A DNA stretch of 13,017 nucleotides, taken from NCBI GenBank assembly GCA_002325785.1, contig DCSU01000073.1:6004-19020 (forward strand), read 5' to 3'. A model generated the notes under the pieces. That model was not told the DNA's origin. It made no database searches and saw only the letters and a list, made by a program, of their open reading frames with translations. Below, in pieces: positions 1-6,626 of this stretch. The first letter of the stretch is position 1. Every line of letters begins with the position of its first letter. This stretch comes from Bacteroidales bacterium UBA1458. Its GTDB lineage: Bacteria > Bacteroidota > Bacteroidia > Bacteroidales > VadinHA17. The position numbers and the translations under genes are program-made.

Positions 1-7
1 AAATAGT

Positions 8-40
8 CCGGTCAGCACTTTTGCGACAGGGCCTGACCGG
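8..40. repeat. Perfect 8-bp inverted repeat in the leader of the ABC exporter gene
   Basis: CCGGTCAG at 8-15 is matched exactly by CTGACCGG at 33-40, with a 17-nt loop; T7 and G41 could add a wobble pair. It lies 56 nt before the ATG used for the exporter. No T-run follows on either strand, so it is not a standard intrinsic terminator. It could be an operator, an attenuator or the 3' hairpin of an upstream gene that ends outside the visible sequence (a TAG lies at 4-6). The dyad is certain; its function is unknown. Confidence 0.5.
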
Positions 41-96
41 GGCGGCAAAATATCAATATATTTACACATCCTTTAACCTTGAATTCCCGATATGAA

Positions 97-2283
97 ATGA
101 CTTATCCGTTTGTCAGACAATATGATGCAATGGACTGCGGTCCGGCCTGTATAAGCATGGTCGCATTGTGGCATGGCAAGCGCATCTCCCTTGAGACTAT
201 CAGGAAACGTTCCTGGATCACCCGTGAGGGAGTCTCGCTGCTTGGCCTCAAGTCTGCTGCCGAGAGCATGGGGTTCACCGCCGTGGGAGTGAAGATACCC
301 TTCCGTAAGCTTCAGGGGGACATTCCCCTGCCCTGCATAGTGCATTGGCAGCAAAACCACTTTATCGTGGTTAACAGGGTCTCGGAAAAGAGGGTCTGGG
401 TAAGTGATCCTGCTATTGGCAGGGTAAAGATGACGCACGAGGAGTTTATCAGAGGATGGGGCTCCTCAGAAGTTGACGGTGAGACGGCCGGGATGGCCCT
501 GCTGCTGAAGCCCGATGCCGCATTCGAGGCACTGGAGAACGATCCGCCTCCAAAGGGAGGGTTCGAATTCCTGCTGCCTTACCTGAAGCCCTACCGGAAA
601 CAGATACTTATACTCATTGCCGGCCTCATTGCTGGCAGTGCAATCCAGCTGGTTTTCCCCTTCCTGACCCAGGCAATCATCGACAGGGGTATAGCCGACA
701 GTGACATCCGTCTGATTTACCTCATCCTGGCCGGTCAGCTTGCACTGATTCTAGGACGTCTTGCTGTTGAGTTCTCGCGAGGTTGGCTGCTGCTTCACCT
801 GGGATCAAAACTCAATATCACCATTGTCTCTGACTTCCTCGCGCGTCTGATGAATCTCCCTATCGCTTACTTTGACACCAAGCTGAACGGCGACATACTA
901 CAGAGGATTGATGACAACTCCCGGATTGAGAACTACCTGACCTCCTCAAGCCTGGCCATACTCTTCTCCCTGTTCAATTTTGTGATCTTCGGGGTGGTGC
1001 TCGGCATCTACAGCATCGCGGTGTTACTGGTATTCCTTACGGGAACGGCACTTTACATCCTCTACGTCACCCTCTTCATGCCGTCGCGCGAGCGGCTTGA
1101 CAATATACGGTTCATGCAGATGGCCGAGGCCGGCAACAAGATGATCAATATCGTCAATGGCATGCAGGAGATAAAGCTGGCGGGAAATGAGGCCACCAAC
1201 AGGCGCGAATGGGAGGGACATCAAAAGGAGATTTACCGTACCCGCATTGAAGGACTGAGAATACACCAGTTCCAGGCAGCGGGAGGCACGCTTATTCACG
1301 AGTCTGCCAACATATTCATTACAGTCATTTCCGCAACCCTTGTCATAAACGGTTCAATGACCCTTGGCATGATGCTTGCCGTACAGTTCATCACCGGCCA
1401 GTTAAACGGGCCTGTCTCACAGATTGTCAATTTCATGAGGTCAACGCAGGATGCGAGGATCAGTCTTGAACGACTGGCGGAGGTGCATGCCATGGAGACA
1501 GAAGATCAAGGCAGCGAAACCATCGTTTCAGACATGCCCGGTAAAGTGAATATTACTGTAAGTGATCTTTCATTCAGATATGAAGGACCAGGGTCACCAT
1601 GGGTTTTTAAGGACCTGAACATGCTCATCCCTGCCGGAAAGATCACCGCTATTGTAGGTGAGAGCGGATCAGGCAAGACAACCCTGCTTAAGCTGCTCAT
1701 GGGATTTTACAGGCCCACCGGAGGATCAATCATGATAGATGGGATGAAACCGGAGGAGATAAGTGTGGCTTCACTCAGGAAGGCCACGGGAGTAGTGATG
1801 CAGGAAGGGTACATCTTTCCTGATACCATCCTCGGTAATATTGCACCCGGCACAGATGACCCTGACATGGAGAGTATACGGCAGGCCGTCAGCGTTGCCA
1901 GCCTTAAGTCGCTGATTGACACCCTGCCGGCTGGCCTGCTGACCAGGGTGGGCCAGGGAGGACATGGGCTGAGTCAGGGTCAGAAGCAGAGGATACTCAT
2001 CGCAAGGGTGGTCTACAAACAGCCTTCGCTGCTGCTTCTTGATGAGGCTACCAGCGCCCTTGACGCATCCAACGAAAGGATGATAGTGGAAAACCTTGCC
2101 GGGTTCTATGCCGGCAGAACAGTGGTCATCGTGGCTCACAGGCTCAGCACTGTAAGACATGCTGATATGATAGTGGTGCTTGACAAAGGCAGGGTCTCCG
2201 AATCAGGATCACATGAAGAGCTGACCCGAATGAAGAGCACTTATTATAAGCTGATCAGAGATCAGCTTGAACTGGGTAAGTGA
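97..2283 (+). CDS. Peptidase C39-containing ABC exporter (bacteriocin/leader-peptide processing type)
   Basis: This is an inner-membrane ABC exporter of the peptidase-containing class, which cleaves leader peptides (usually after a double glycine) and exports the cargo using ATP. Numbering is from the ATG at 97 (728 residues). The C39 domain (about 1-135) has Gln8, catalytic Cys14 in DCGPAC, His88 in NHFIVV and Asp104 in SDPA, so it looks active. A six-helix membrane domain spans about 165-450. The nucleotide-binding domain has Walker A GESGSGKTT (521-529), signature LSQGQ (625-629), Walker B ending D649-E650 and H-loop His681. A TTG at 79 in the same frame would add six residues; ATG 97 is preferred because C39 domains normally begin a few residues before the FVxQxDxxDCGPAC motif. 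No substrate gene, double-glycine leader or HlyD-like adaptor lies in the window, so the cargo is unknown. The stop is 5 nt from the convergent gene's stop. Confidence 0.93.
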   Translation: MTYPFVRQYDAMDCGPACISMVALWHGKRISLETIRKRSWITREGVSLLGLKSAAESMGFTAVGVKIPFRKLQGDIPLPCIVHWQQNHFIVVNRVSEKRVWVSDPAIGRVKMTHEEFIRGWGSSEVDGETAGMALLLKPDAAFEALENDPPPKGGFEFLLPYLKPYRKQILILIAGLIAGSAIQLVFPFLTQAIIDRGIADSDIRLIYLILAGQLALILGRLAVEFSRGWLLLHLGSKLNITIVSDFLARLMNLPIAYFDTKLNGDILQRIDDNSRIENYLTSSSLAILFSLFNFVIFGVVLGIYSIAVLLVFLTGTALYILYVTLFMPSRERLDNIRFMQMAEAGNKMINIVNGMQEIKLAGNEATNRREWEGHQKEIYRTRIEGLRIHQFQAAGGTLIHESANIFITVISATLVINGSMTLGMMLAVQFITGQLNGPVSQIVNFMRSTQDARISLERLAEVHAMETEDQGSETIVSDMPGKVNITVSDLSFRYEGPGSPWVFKDLNMLIPAGKITAIVGESGSGKTTLLKLLMGFYRPTGGSIMIDGMKPEEISVASLRKATGVVMQEGYIFPDTILGNIAPGTDDPDMESIRQAVSVASLKSLIDTLPAGLLTRVGQGGHGLSQGQKQRILIARVVYKQPSLLLLDEATSALDASNERMIVENLAGFYAGRTVVIVAHRLSTVRHADMIVVLDKGRVSESGSHEELTRMKSTYYKLIRDQLELGK
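2248..2268. repeat. Strong hairpin at the 3' end of the ABC exporter gene
   Basis: AAGCTGATC (2248-2256) and GATCAGCTT (2260-2268) form a perfect 9-bp stem with a 3-nt AGA loop inside the last codons of the exporter. A competing pairing exists: CTGATCA (2251-2257) with TGATCAG (2281-2287), the latter overlapping the stop codon. Neither strand has a U-tract after the stem, so it is not a canonical terminator. It may protect or end the converging transcripts, which have only 5 nt between their stops. Confidence 0.5.
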
Positions 2284-2288
2284 TCAGA

Positions 2289-2471
2289 TTACGCTTTCCG
2301 TCCTGAATAGGGCTCGTAATCATCAGGCTGAACTGTGAGATTGTTCTTCTCCACGGGTTTTGCCATGCCGGAGACCGGTGACTTTCCCTTTTTACTGACA
2401 TACTTCCGGTAAAGGCTGAAAACTGCCACCGAAACCATTGCTGCCAGAATTATGATATCCTTCTTTTCCAT
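2289..2471 (-). CDS. Small single-span membrane protein (60 aa), function unknown
   Basis: The protein has a charged start (MEKKD), one hydrophobic segment at about residues 6-20 (IIILAAMVSVAVFSLY), a basic stretch (RKYVSKKGK, about 22-30) and a polar tail ending in YEPYSGRKA. The positive residues after the helix predict a cytoplasmic tail. I do not recognise a named family. Three points support a real gene: it fills a gap rather than overlapping another gene, its composition is that of a membrane protein, and an exact TAnnTTTG box lies 26 nt before its ATG. It has no double-glycine motif, so it is not an obvious substrate of the neighbouring C39 exporter, with which it converges. No Shine-Dalgarno sequence is evident, which is usual in this phylum. 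Confidence 0.68.
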   Translation of the reverse strand: MEKKDIIILAAMVSVAVFSLYRKYVSKKGKSPVSGMAKPVEKNNLTVQPDDYEPYSGRKA

Positions 2472-2497
2472 TGTTTATACTACTGAAATAGCACTGT

Positions 2498-2525
2498 CAA
2501 AGTTATGCATTTTAGTCTTTGGCAA
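2498..2525 (-). promoter_or_regulatory. Putative Bacteroidota promoter for the 60-aa membrane protein
   Basis: Read on the minus strand, TAACTTTG (2505 to 2498) matches the Bacteroidota -7 consensus TAnnTTTG exactly. A TTG (2525 to 2523) lies 17 nt upstream and could be the -33 element, although the usual spacing is a little longer. The -7 box is 26 nt from the start codon. The perfect dyad at 2524-2540 overlaps the -33 side, a position suited to repression. Sequence match only. Confidence 0.5.
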
Positions 2526-2582
2526 TGACCGTGGGTCATTTAAATGATGTATTGGTTTGAGTTTTACCAATAATCCATTATT
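2524..2582. promoter_or_regulatory. Cluster of four short perfect dyads in the divergent intergenic region
   Basis: Four perfect dyads sit within 59 bp. AATGACC/GGTCATT has arms at 2524-2530 and 2534-2540. CATTTAAATG at 2537-2546 is a gapless palindrome. TATTGGT/ACCAATA has arms at 2550-2556 and 2566-2572. AATAAT/ATTATT has arms at 2569-2574 and 2577-2582. They lie between the divergent minus-strand small gene and the DUF349 gene, where operators for one or both promoters would be expected. No cognate regulator can be named. Some AT-rich dyads will occur by chance. Confidence 0.4.
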
Positions 2583-2593
2583 TTCGTGGTTTG

Positions 2594-2606
2594 AAAAAAG
2601 GGGGGG
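2594..2606 (+). repeat. A6G7 homopolymer tract upstream of the DUF349 gene
   Basis: Six A residues (2594-2599) are followed directly by seven G residues (2600-2606), 49 nt before the start codon. The tract lies between a TTTG at 2590-2593 and a loose -7-like TAGCCTTTG at 2620-2628, which has one base more than TAnnTTTG. Slippage in the tract would change the spacing between these elements. Any regulatory role is speculative. Confidence 0.4.
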
Positions 2607-2655
2607 TGCTGTATTGCATTAGCCTTTGTAACTTACTGAAGAAAAAGGATTACTG

Positions 2656-4956
2656 ATGACTACAAAAGATCCGAAAGACTCTGTTCATGATGAACAATTC
2701 GATGGCGAAGAAAAAGCTGTTGAATCTACGGAAGAGACTGTGAATGAAATGGCTGCATCAGATGCGCCGGCCGACGAAGCTGTGGCGGATCAAGATGGTT
2801 CAGAGCCTGAAGTTGATAAAAGTGCTGATGAGCACGTAAAAATTGAGGAGACTGCAACCCCTGAGGAGGATGTAACTGCTGCTGAGCCGGAAGCCGCTGA
2901 GGAGGATGTTGCTGCTGCTGATCCTGAATCCGTTGAGGAGGATGTAACTGCTGCTGAGCCGGAAGCCTCCGAGGAAGATGTAACTGCTTCTGAGACAGTG
3001 ATATCGGATAAAACCGCAGTATCAGAATCAGAACCAGCTGAGGCTGATGGTGAGGTGGAAGAGGCACCTGAAAAAGCCGGCAGTGAGGATGATGATGATG
3101 CAGCTGAGGAGGATAATTCTGCCGCCGGATCAACTGATGCGGAAACTCCTTCCATCGACCCGGAGGCGGAATTACCTGAGGCTGAGCATGAGGAAGAGCA
3201 TGTCAACTATGATGATATTGTGCTTCCGCAGGTTGATTACAGCGGTTTTTCAAGAAAGGAACTGCTGGAAACTCTGGCACTCATCGTAGAAAACAGGCCG
3301 CCATCGGAAATATTTGACGATGTCAACAGGATCAAGGAGCTGTTTTACAAGAAGACCAAGGTTGAATTCAACGAGAAGAGGCTGAACTTTGCTAAGGAGG
3401 GAGGCAATATTGATGAATACAGGCCCGAACCGGATGAGCTCGAAAACAGTATCAAGATCATTCTTGAGGCCTACCGGGTCAAAAAGAGCGACTTTAACAG
3501 GGTACAGGAGAGCGAAAAGCAGGAGAACCTGCGCAAAAAGATTGAAATAATAGAACAGATAAAGGAACTCGTTAACCGGGAAGAGGCCATCAATAAGACC
3601 TTCCAGGAGTTCCGCAACCTGCAGAACGAGTGGCATTCAACGGGTATAGTCCCGCAGGTTGCACTGAAGGACCTGTGGGAGAACTATCACCACAGCGTGG
3701 AGATGTTCTATGATTACATCAAGATCAACCGTGAACTCAGGGATCTTGACCTTAAGAAGAACCTTGAGGCCAAGATAATCCTTTGCGAGAAGGCCGAAGA
3801 GCTGCTTCTTGAACCTAATGCCGTTACCGCCTTCAAACTACTCCAGGATTATCACAACAACTGGCGGGAGATAGGACCGGTTCCTCATGAGAGCAAGAAT
3901 GACGTATGGGAAAGGTTCCGTGAGGCCACTTCGAAAGTCAACAAGAGGCATCATGAATTTTTTGAAAAGCAGAAGGATGATCAGAAGCACAATTTCGATG
4001 CCAAGACAGCTCTCTGTGAAAAGGCTGAGGAGATAGCTTCAGGTGAGATACTTACATTCTCTGATTTCAAGGAAAAATCGGAGGCCATCATTGAGTGCCA
4101 AAAGCTATGGAGAACCGTTGGCTTTGCCCCTAAGAAACATAATAACAAGATATACCAGCGGTTCAGGACCGCATGCGATACATTCTTCGAAAAGAAACGT
4201 GCATTCTTTGCTGAAAGCAAGGAGATCCAGGTAAAGAACCTACAGCTCAAGACCGAGCTCTGCATGAAGGCTGAGGCGCTTCAGGAGAGCACTGACTGGA
4301 AGGATACTTCGGAGATGCTCATCAGGCTGCAGAAGGAGTGGAAGGAGATAGGCCCGGTACCAAAAAAGTACTCCGAAAAGATCTGGAAGCGCTTCCGTCT
4401 GGCCTGTGACACCTTCTTTACTCATAAGTCGGAATATTTTCAGGGCAGGGATACCTCGTACGAGGATAATCTCAATGCTAAGCTTGCCATTCTGCAGGAG
4501 ATAGAGGCGTTTGATCCGGGTGATAACCCCAAGGCGGCCTTTGAGAGGCTTAAAGATATCCAGAAGCACTGGACTGAGATAGGTTATGTGCCATTCAACC
4601 GCAAGGAAGAGATAGCCCGTCTTTATAAGGAGGCGCTCAATAAACAGTTTGACAGGCTTAAGCTTGATGATGCGGATAAGAATATCCTCAGGTACAGGAG
4701 CAAGGTTGACAGCGCCTTGTCAAACCCGCGTGCAGCAAGGAAAGTGCGGAACGAAAGAGAGAAATTCTTCAGTAAGATCAAGCAGCTTGAAAGTGACATT
4801 GTTCTATGGGAGAACAATATAGGCTTCTTCGCCAAGTCGGCCAATGCCGACACAATGATCAAAGAGGTCAGGGAGAAGATAGAGGAGGCACGCAGGAACA
4901 TAAAGCTCATGGAAGAAAAAGTGAAGCTGATTGACAGTTCCATGTATGAAGAATAG
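2656..4956 (+). CDS. DUF349 repeat protein with acidic low-complexity N-terminus
   Basis: This is a 766-residue soluble protein with no signal peptide or membrane segment. Residues 1-184 are strongly acidic low-complexity sequence containing four tandem 12-residue units of the EEDVTAAEPEAS type (about 70-117). From residue 185 the protein is highly charged and helical, with five DUF349-type repeats. Each is marked by a tryptophan before a G-x-(V/A)-P turn, and most continue into an aromatic helix: W326, W403, W485, W562 and W639. The spacing is 77-82 residues. A C-terminal coiled-coil-like segment covers about 680-760. DUF349 has no established biochemical function that I can state, so none is assigned. 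Start: ATG at 2656 with a possible AAGGA ribosome site at 2645-2649. The 36-nt gap to pyrG suggests cotranscription. Confidence 0.9.
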   Translation: MTTKDPKDSVHDEQFDGEEKAVESTEETVNEMAASDAPADEAVADQDGSEPEVDKSADEHVKIEETATPEEDVTAAEPEAAEEDVAAADPESVEEDVTAAEPEASEEDVTASETVISDKTAVSESEPAEADGEVEEAPEKAGSEDDDDAAEEDNSAAGSTDAETPSIDPEAELPEAEHEEEHVNYDDIVLPQVDYSGFSRKELLETLALIVENRPPSEIFDDVNRIKELFYKKTKVEFNEKRLNFAKEGGNIDEYRPEPDELENSIKIILEAYRVKKSDFNRVQESEKQENLRKKIEIIEQIKELVNREEAINKTFQEFRNLQNEWHSTGIVPQVALKDLWENYHHSVEMFYDYIKINRELRDLDLKKNLEAKIILCEKAEELLLEPNAVTAFKLLQDYHNNWREIGPVPHESKNDVWERFREATSKVNKRHHEFFEKQKDDQKHNFDAKTALCEKAEEIASGEILTFSDFKEKSEAIIECQKLWRTVGFAPKKHNNKIYQRFRTACDTFFEKKRAFFAESKEIQVKNLQLKTELCMKAEALQESTDWKDTSEMLIRLQKEWKEIGPVPKKYSEKIWKRFRLACDTFFTHKSEYFQGRDTSYEDNLNAKLAILQEIEAFDPGDNPKAAFERLKDIQKHWTEIGYVPFNRKEEIARLYKEALNKQFDRLKLDDADKNILRYRSKVDSALSNPRAARKVRNEREKFFSKIKQLESDIVLWENNIGFFAKSANADTMIKEVREKIEEARRNIKLMEEKVKLIDSSMYEE
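2863..3006 (+). repeat. Four tandem 36-bp in-frame repeats encoding an acidic array
   Basis: Units start at 2863, 2899, 2935 and 2971. Each opens with GAGGAGGATGT or a one-base variant and encodes EED(V)xAxxPExx-type dodecamers. Units 1 and 3 are nearly identical; units 2 and 4 have diverged. The 36-bp unit keeps the reading frame, so copy-number change would lengthen or shorten the acidic tail without breaking the gene. Confidence 0.85.
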
Positions 4957-4992
4957 CCTTCTTGTTTTCGATAATGAATAATTAAGATAACT

Positions 4993-6597
4993 GTGACTGA
5001 GGTAAAGTATATTTTCGTGACCGGCGGGGTTACATCTTCTCTTGGCAAAGGAATCATTTCAGCATCACTGGCAAAGCTTCTTCAGGCCCGTGGATACTCT
5101 GTAACCATACAGAAACTTGATCCATATATTAATGTCGATCCAGGCACCCTCAACCCTTATGAGCACGGTGAATGCTATGTCACCAGTGACGGTGCCGAGA
5201 CTGACCTCGATCTTGGGCATTATGAGCGTTTTCTCAATGTGCCGACCTCACAGGCAAACAATGTCACTACCGGCAGGATTTACCAGTCGGTTATAAATAA
5301 GGAGCGTAAGGGCGACTACCTGGGCAAAACGGTACAGGTGATCCCTCACATCACTGATGAGATCAAGCGGCGCATCAAGCTGGTTGGCTCGGGCGGCAAG
5401 TTTGAGATAGTTATCACCGAGATTGGCGGTACTGTTGGCGACATCGAGTCGCTGCCCTATATTGAAGCTGTCAGGCAGCTAAAGTGGGAGCTGGGTCCAC
5501 AGAATTGCGTCGTGATCCATCTTACACTGGTGCCTTACCTTCACGCTTCCGGGGAACTCAAGACGAAGCCCACCCAGCATTCGGTCAAGATGCTGCTGGA
5601 AGAGGGAATACAGCCTGACGTACTGGTTCTGCGTACTGAGCGCAGCATAACCGAGGATGTGAGAAGGAAGGTTGCCCTCTTTTGTAACGTCGAGCCGGGC
5701 GCAGTGGTTGAGTCAATAGACGTCTCAACTATCTATGAAGTCCCCATACGGATGCAGCAGGAGATGCTTGACCTGACCGTCCTGCGCAAGCTGGCGCTCT
5801 CGCCAGGTCATGATCCTGTCCTTGATGAGTGGAAGGAGTTTCTGCGTAAGTTGAAAAATCCGGCTCACAGGGTCAAGATTGCCCTTGTTGGCAAATATGT
5901 TGAGCTGGCTGATGCTTATAAATCAATTTCGGAGGCTTTTATCCACGCCGGCGCCGCAAACGAAACAGCAGTTGATCTGAACTTTGTTCACTCTGAGGAG
6001 ATTGATGAGGAGAACTACCGGGCCAAACTGTCAGGTTATGACGGAATAGTGGTTGCGCCAGGGTTCGGATCCAGGGGAATAGAGGGAAAGATTCTGACTG
6101 TGAACTACGCCCGTACGAATGACATTCCGTTCTTTGGGATATGCCTCGGTATGCAGTGTGCTGTCATTGAGTTCGGTCGTAATGTGCTTGGCCTTGAAGG
6201 AGCCCACTCAACAGAGATCAACCCGAAGGCTAAGCACCCTGTCATAGACCTCATGGAGGAACAGAAGAGTGTCACCGAAAAGGGAGGCACAATGAGGCTG
6301 GGAAGCTATGCCTGCGAGATCCTTCACGGATCCGAATCATGGAAGTGCTACAGGAAGGAGGAGGTAACCGAACGTCACCGTCACAGGTATGAATTCAATA
6401 ATAAGTATCTTGCTGAATACAGGAACGCCGGCATGATTTCCTGCGGAACAAACCCTCAGTCGGGACTGGTTGAGATAATAGAGATACCGTCAAACCGGTG
6501 GTTTGTAGGTGTTCAGTTTCATCCTGAATACAGCAGCACCGTGCTCAAACCGCATCCTCTGTTCGTAGGGTTTGTGAAGGCCTGTATTAAAAACTGA
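4993..6597 (+). CDS. pyrG: CTP synthase (glutamine hydrolysing)
   Basis: The enzyme makes CTP from UTP, ATP and glutamine, the last step of pyrimidine ribonucleotide synthesis in the cytoplasm. The 534 residues are close to the usual length of about 535-545. The N-terminal synthase domain (about 1-265) opens with KYIFVTGGVTSSLGKG and contains the DPGTLNPYEHGE and DGAETDLDLGHYERF motifs that bind nucleotide and magnesium. The class I glutamine amidotransferase domain (about 290-534) has APGFGSRG (355-362, oxyanion region), nucleophile Cys384 in GICLGMQ, and His510/Glu512 in FHPEY, so the triad is complete. The GTG start at 4993 is chosen because it puts the protein start a few residues before KYIFVTGG, as in the family; there is no in-frame ATG nearby and no clear Shine-Dalgarno. 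It sits 36 nt after the DUF349 gene and 29 nt before yidC. Confidence 0.98.
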   Translation: MTEVKYIFVTGGVTSSLGKGIISASLAKLLQARGYSVTIQKLDPYINVDPGTLNPYEHGECYVTSDGAETDLDLGHYERFLNVPTSQANNVTTGRIYQSVINKERKGDYLGKTVQVIPHITDEIKRRIKLVGSGGKFEIVITEIGGTVGDIESLPYIEAVRQLKWELGPQNCVVIHLTLVPYLHASGELKTKPTQHSVKMLLEEGIQPDVLVLRTERSITEDVRRKVALFCNVEPGAVVESIDVSTIYEVPIRMQQEMLDLTVLRKLALSPGHDPVLDEWKEFLRKLKNPAHRVKIALVGKYVELADAYKSISEAFIHAGAANETAVDLNFVHSEEIDEENYRAKLSGYDGIVVAPGFGSRGIEGKILTVNYARTNDIPFFGICLGMQCAVIEFGRNVLGLEGAHSTEINPKAKHPVIDLMEEQKSVTEKGGTMRLGSYACEILHGSESWKCYRKEEVTERHRHRYEFNNKYLAEYRNAGMISCGTNPQSGLVEIIEIPSNRWFVGVQFHPEYSSTVLKPHPLFVGFVKACIKN

Positions 6598-6626
6598 AAA
6601 ATAAATATAACTGGGAACAAACAATA

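Noticed and set aside
8..40. Intrinsic terminator of an upstream gene
   Set aside because: The stem is perfect, but no T-run follows it on either strand and the loop is 17 nt, so only the dyad is reported.
73..438. 121-aa minus-strand frame over the start of the exporter gene
   Set aside because: It overlaps the conserved C39 catalytic domain on the other strand and has no recognisable domain.
2289..2471. Bacteriocin precursor for the neighbouring C39 exporter
   Set aside because: There is no Gly-Gly or Gly-Ala leader site, and the N-terminus is a membrane segment rather than an amphipathic leader.
2863..3006. CRISPR-like tandem repeat
   Set aside because: The 36-bp units are contiguous with no unique spacers and keep the reading frame of a protein repeat.
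2790..3206. 138-aa Ser/Ala-rich minus-strand frame
   Set aside because: It is the reverse complement of the acidic Glu/Asp/Ala repeat region; its low-complexity composition follows from that, and it lies wholly inside the DUF349 gene.
4623..5057. 144-aa minus-strand frame across the DUF349/pyrG junction
   Set aside because: It overlaps two well-supported genes and has biased Ser/Leu content typical of an antisense frame.
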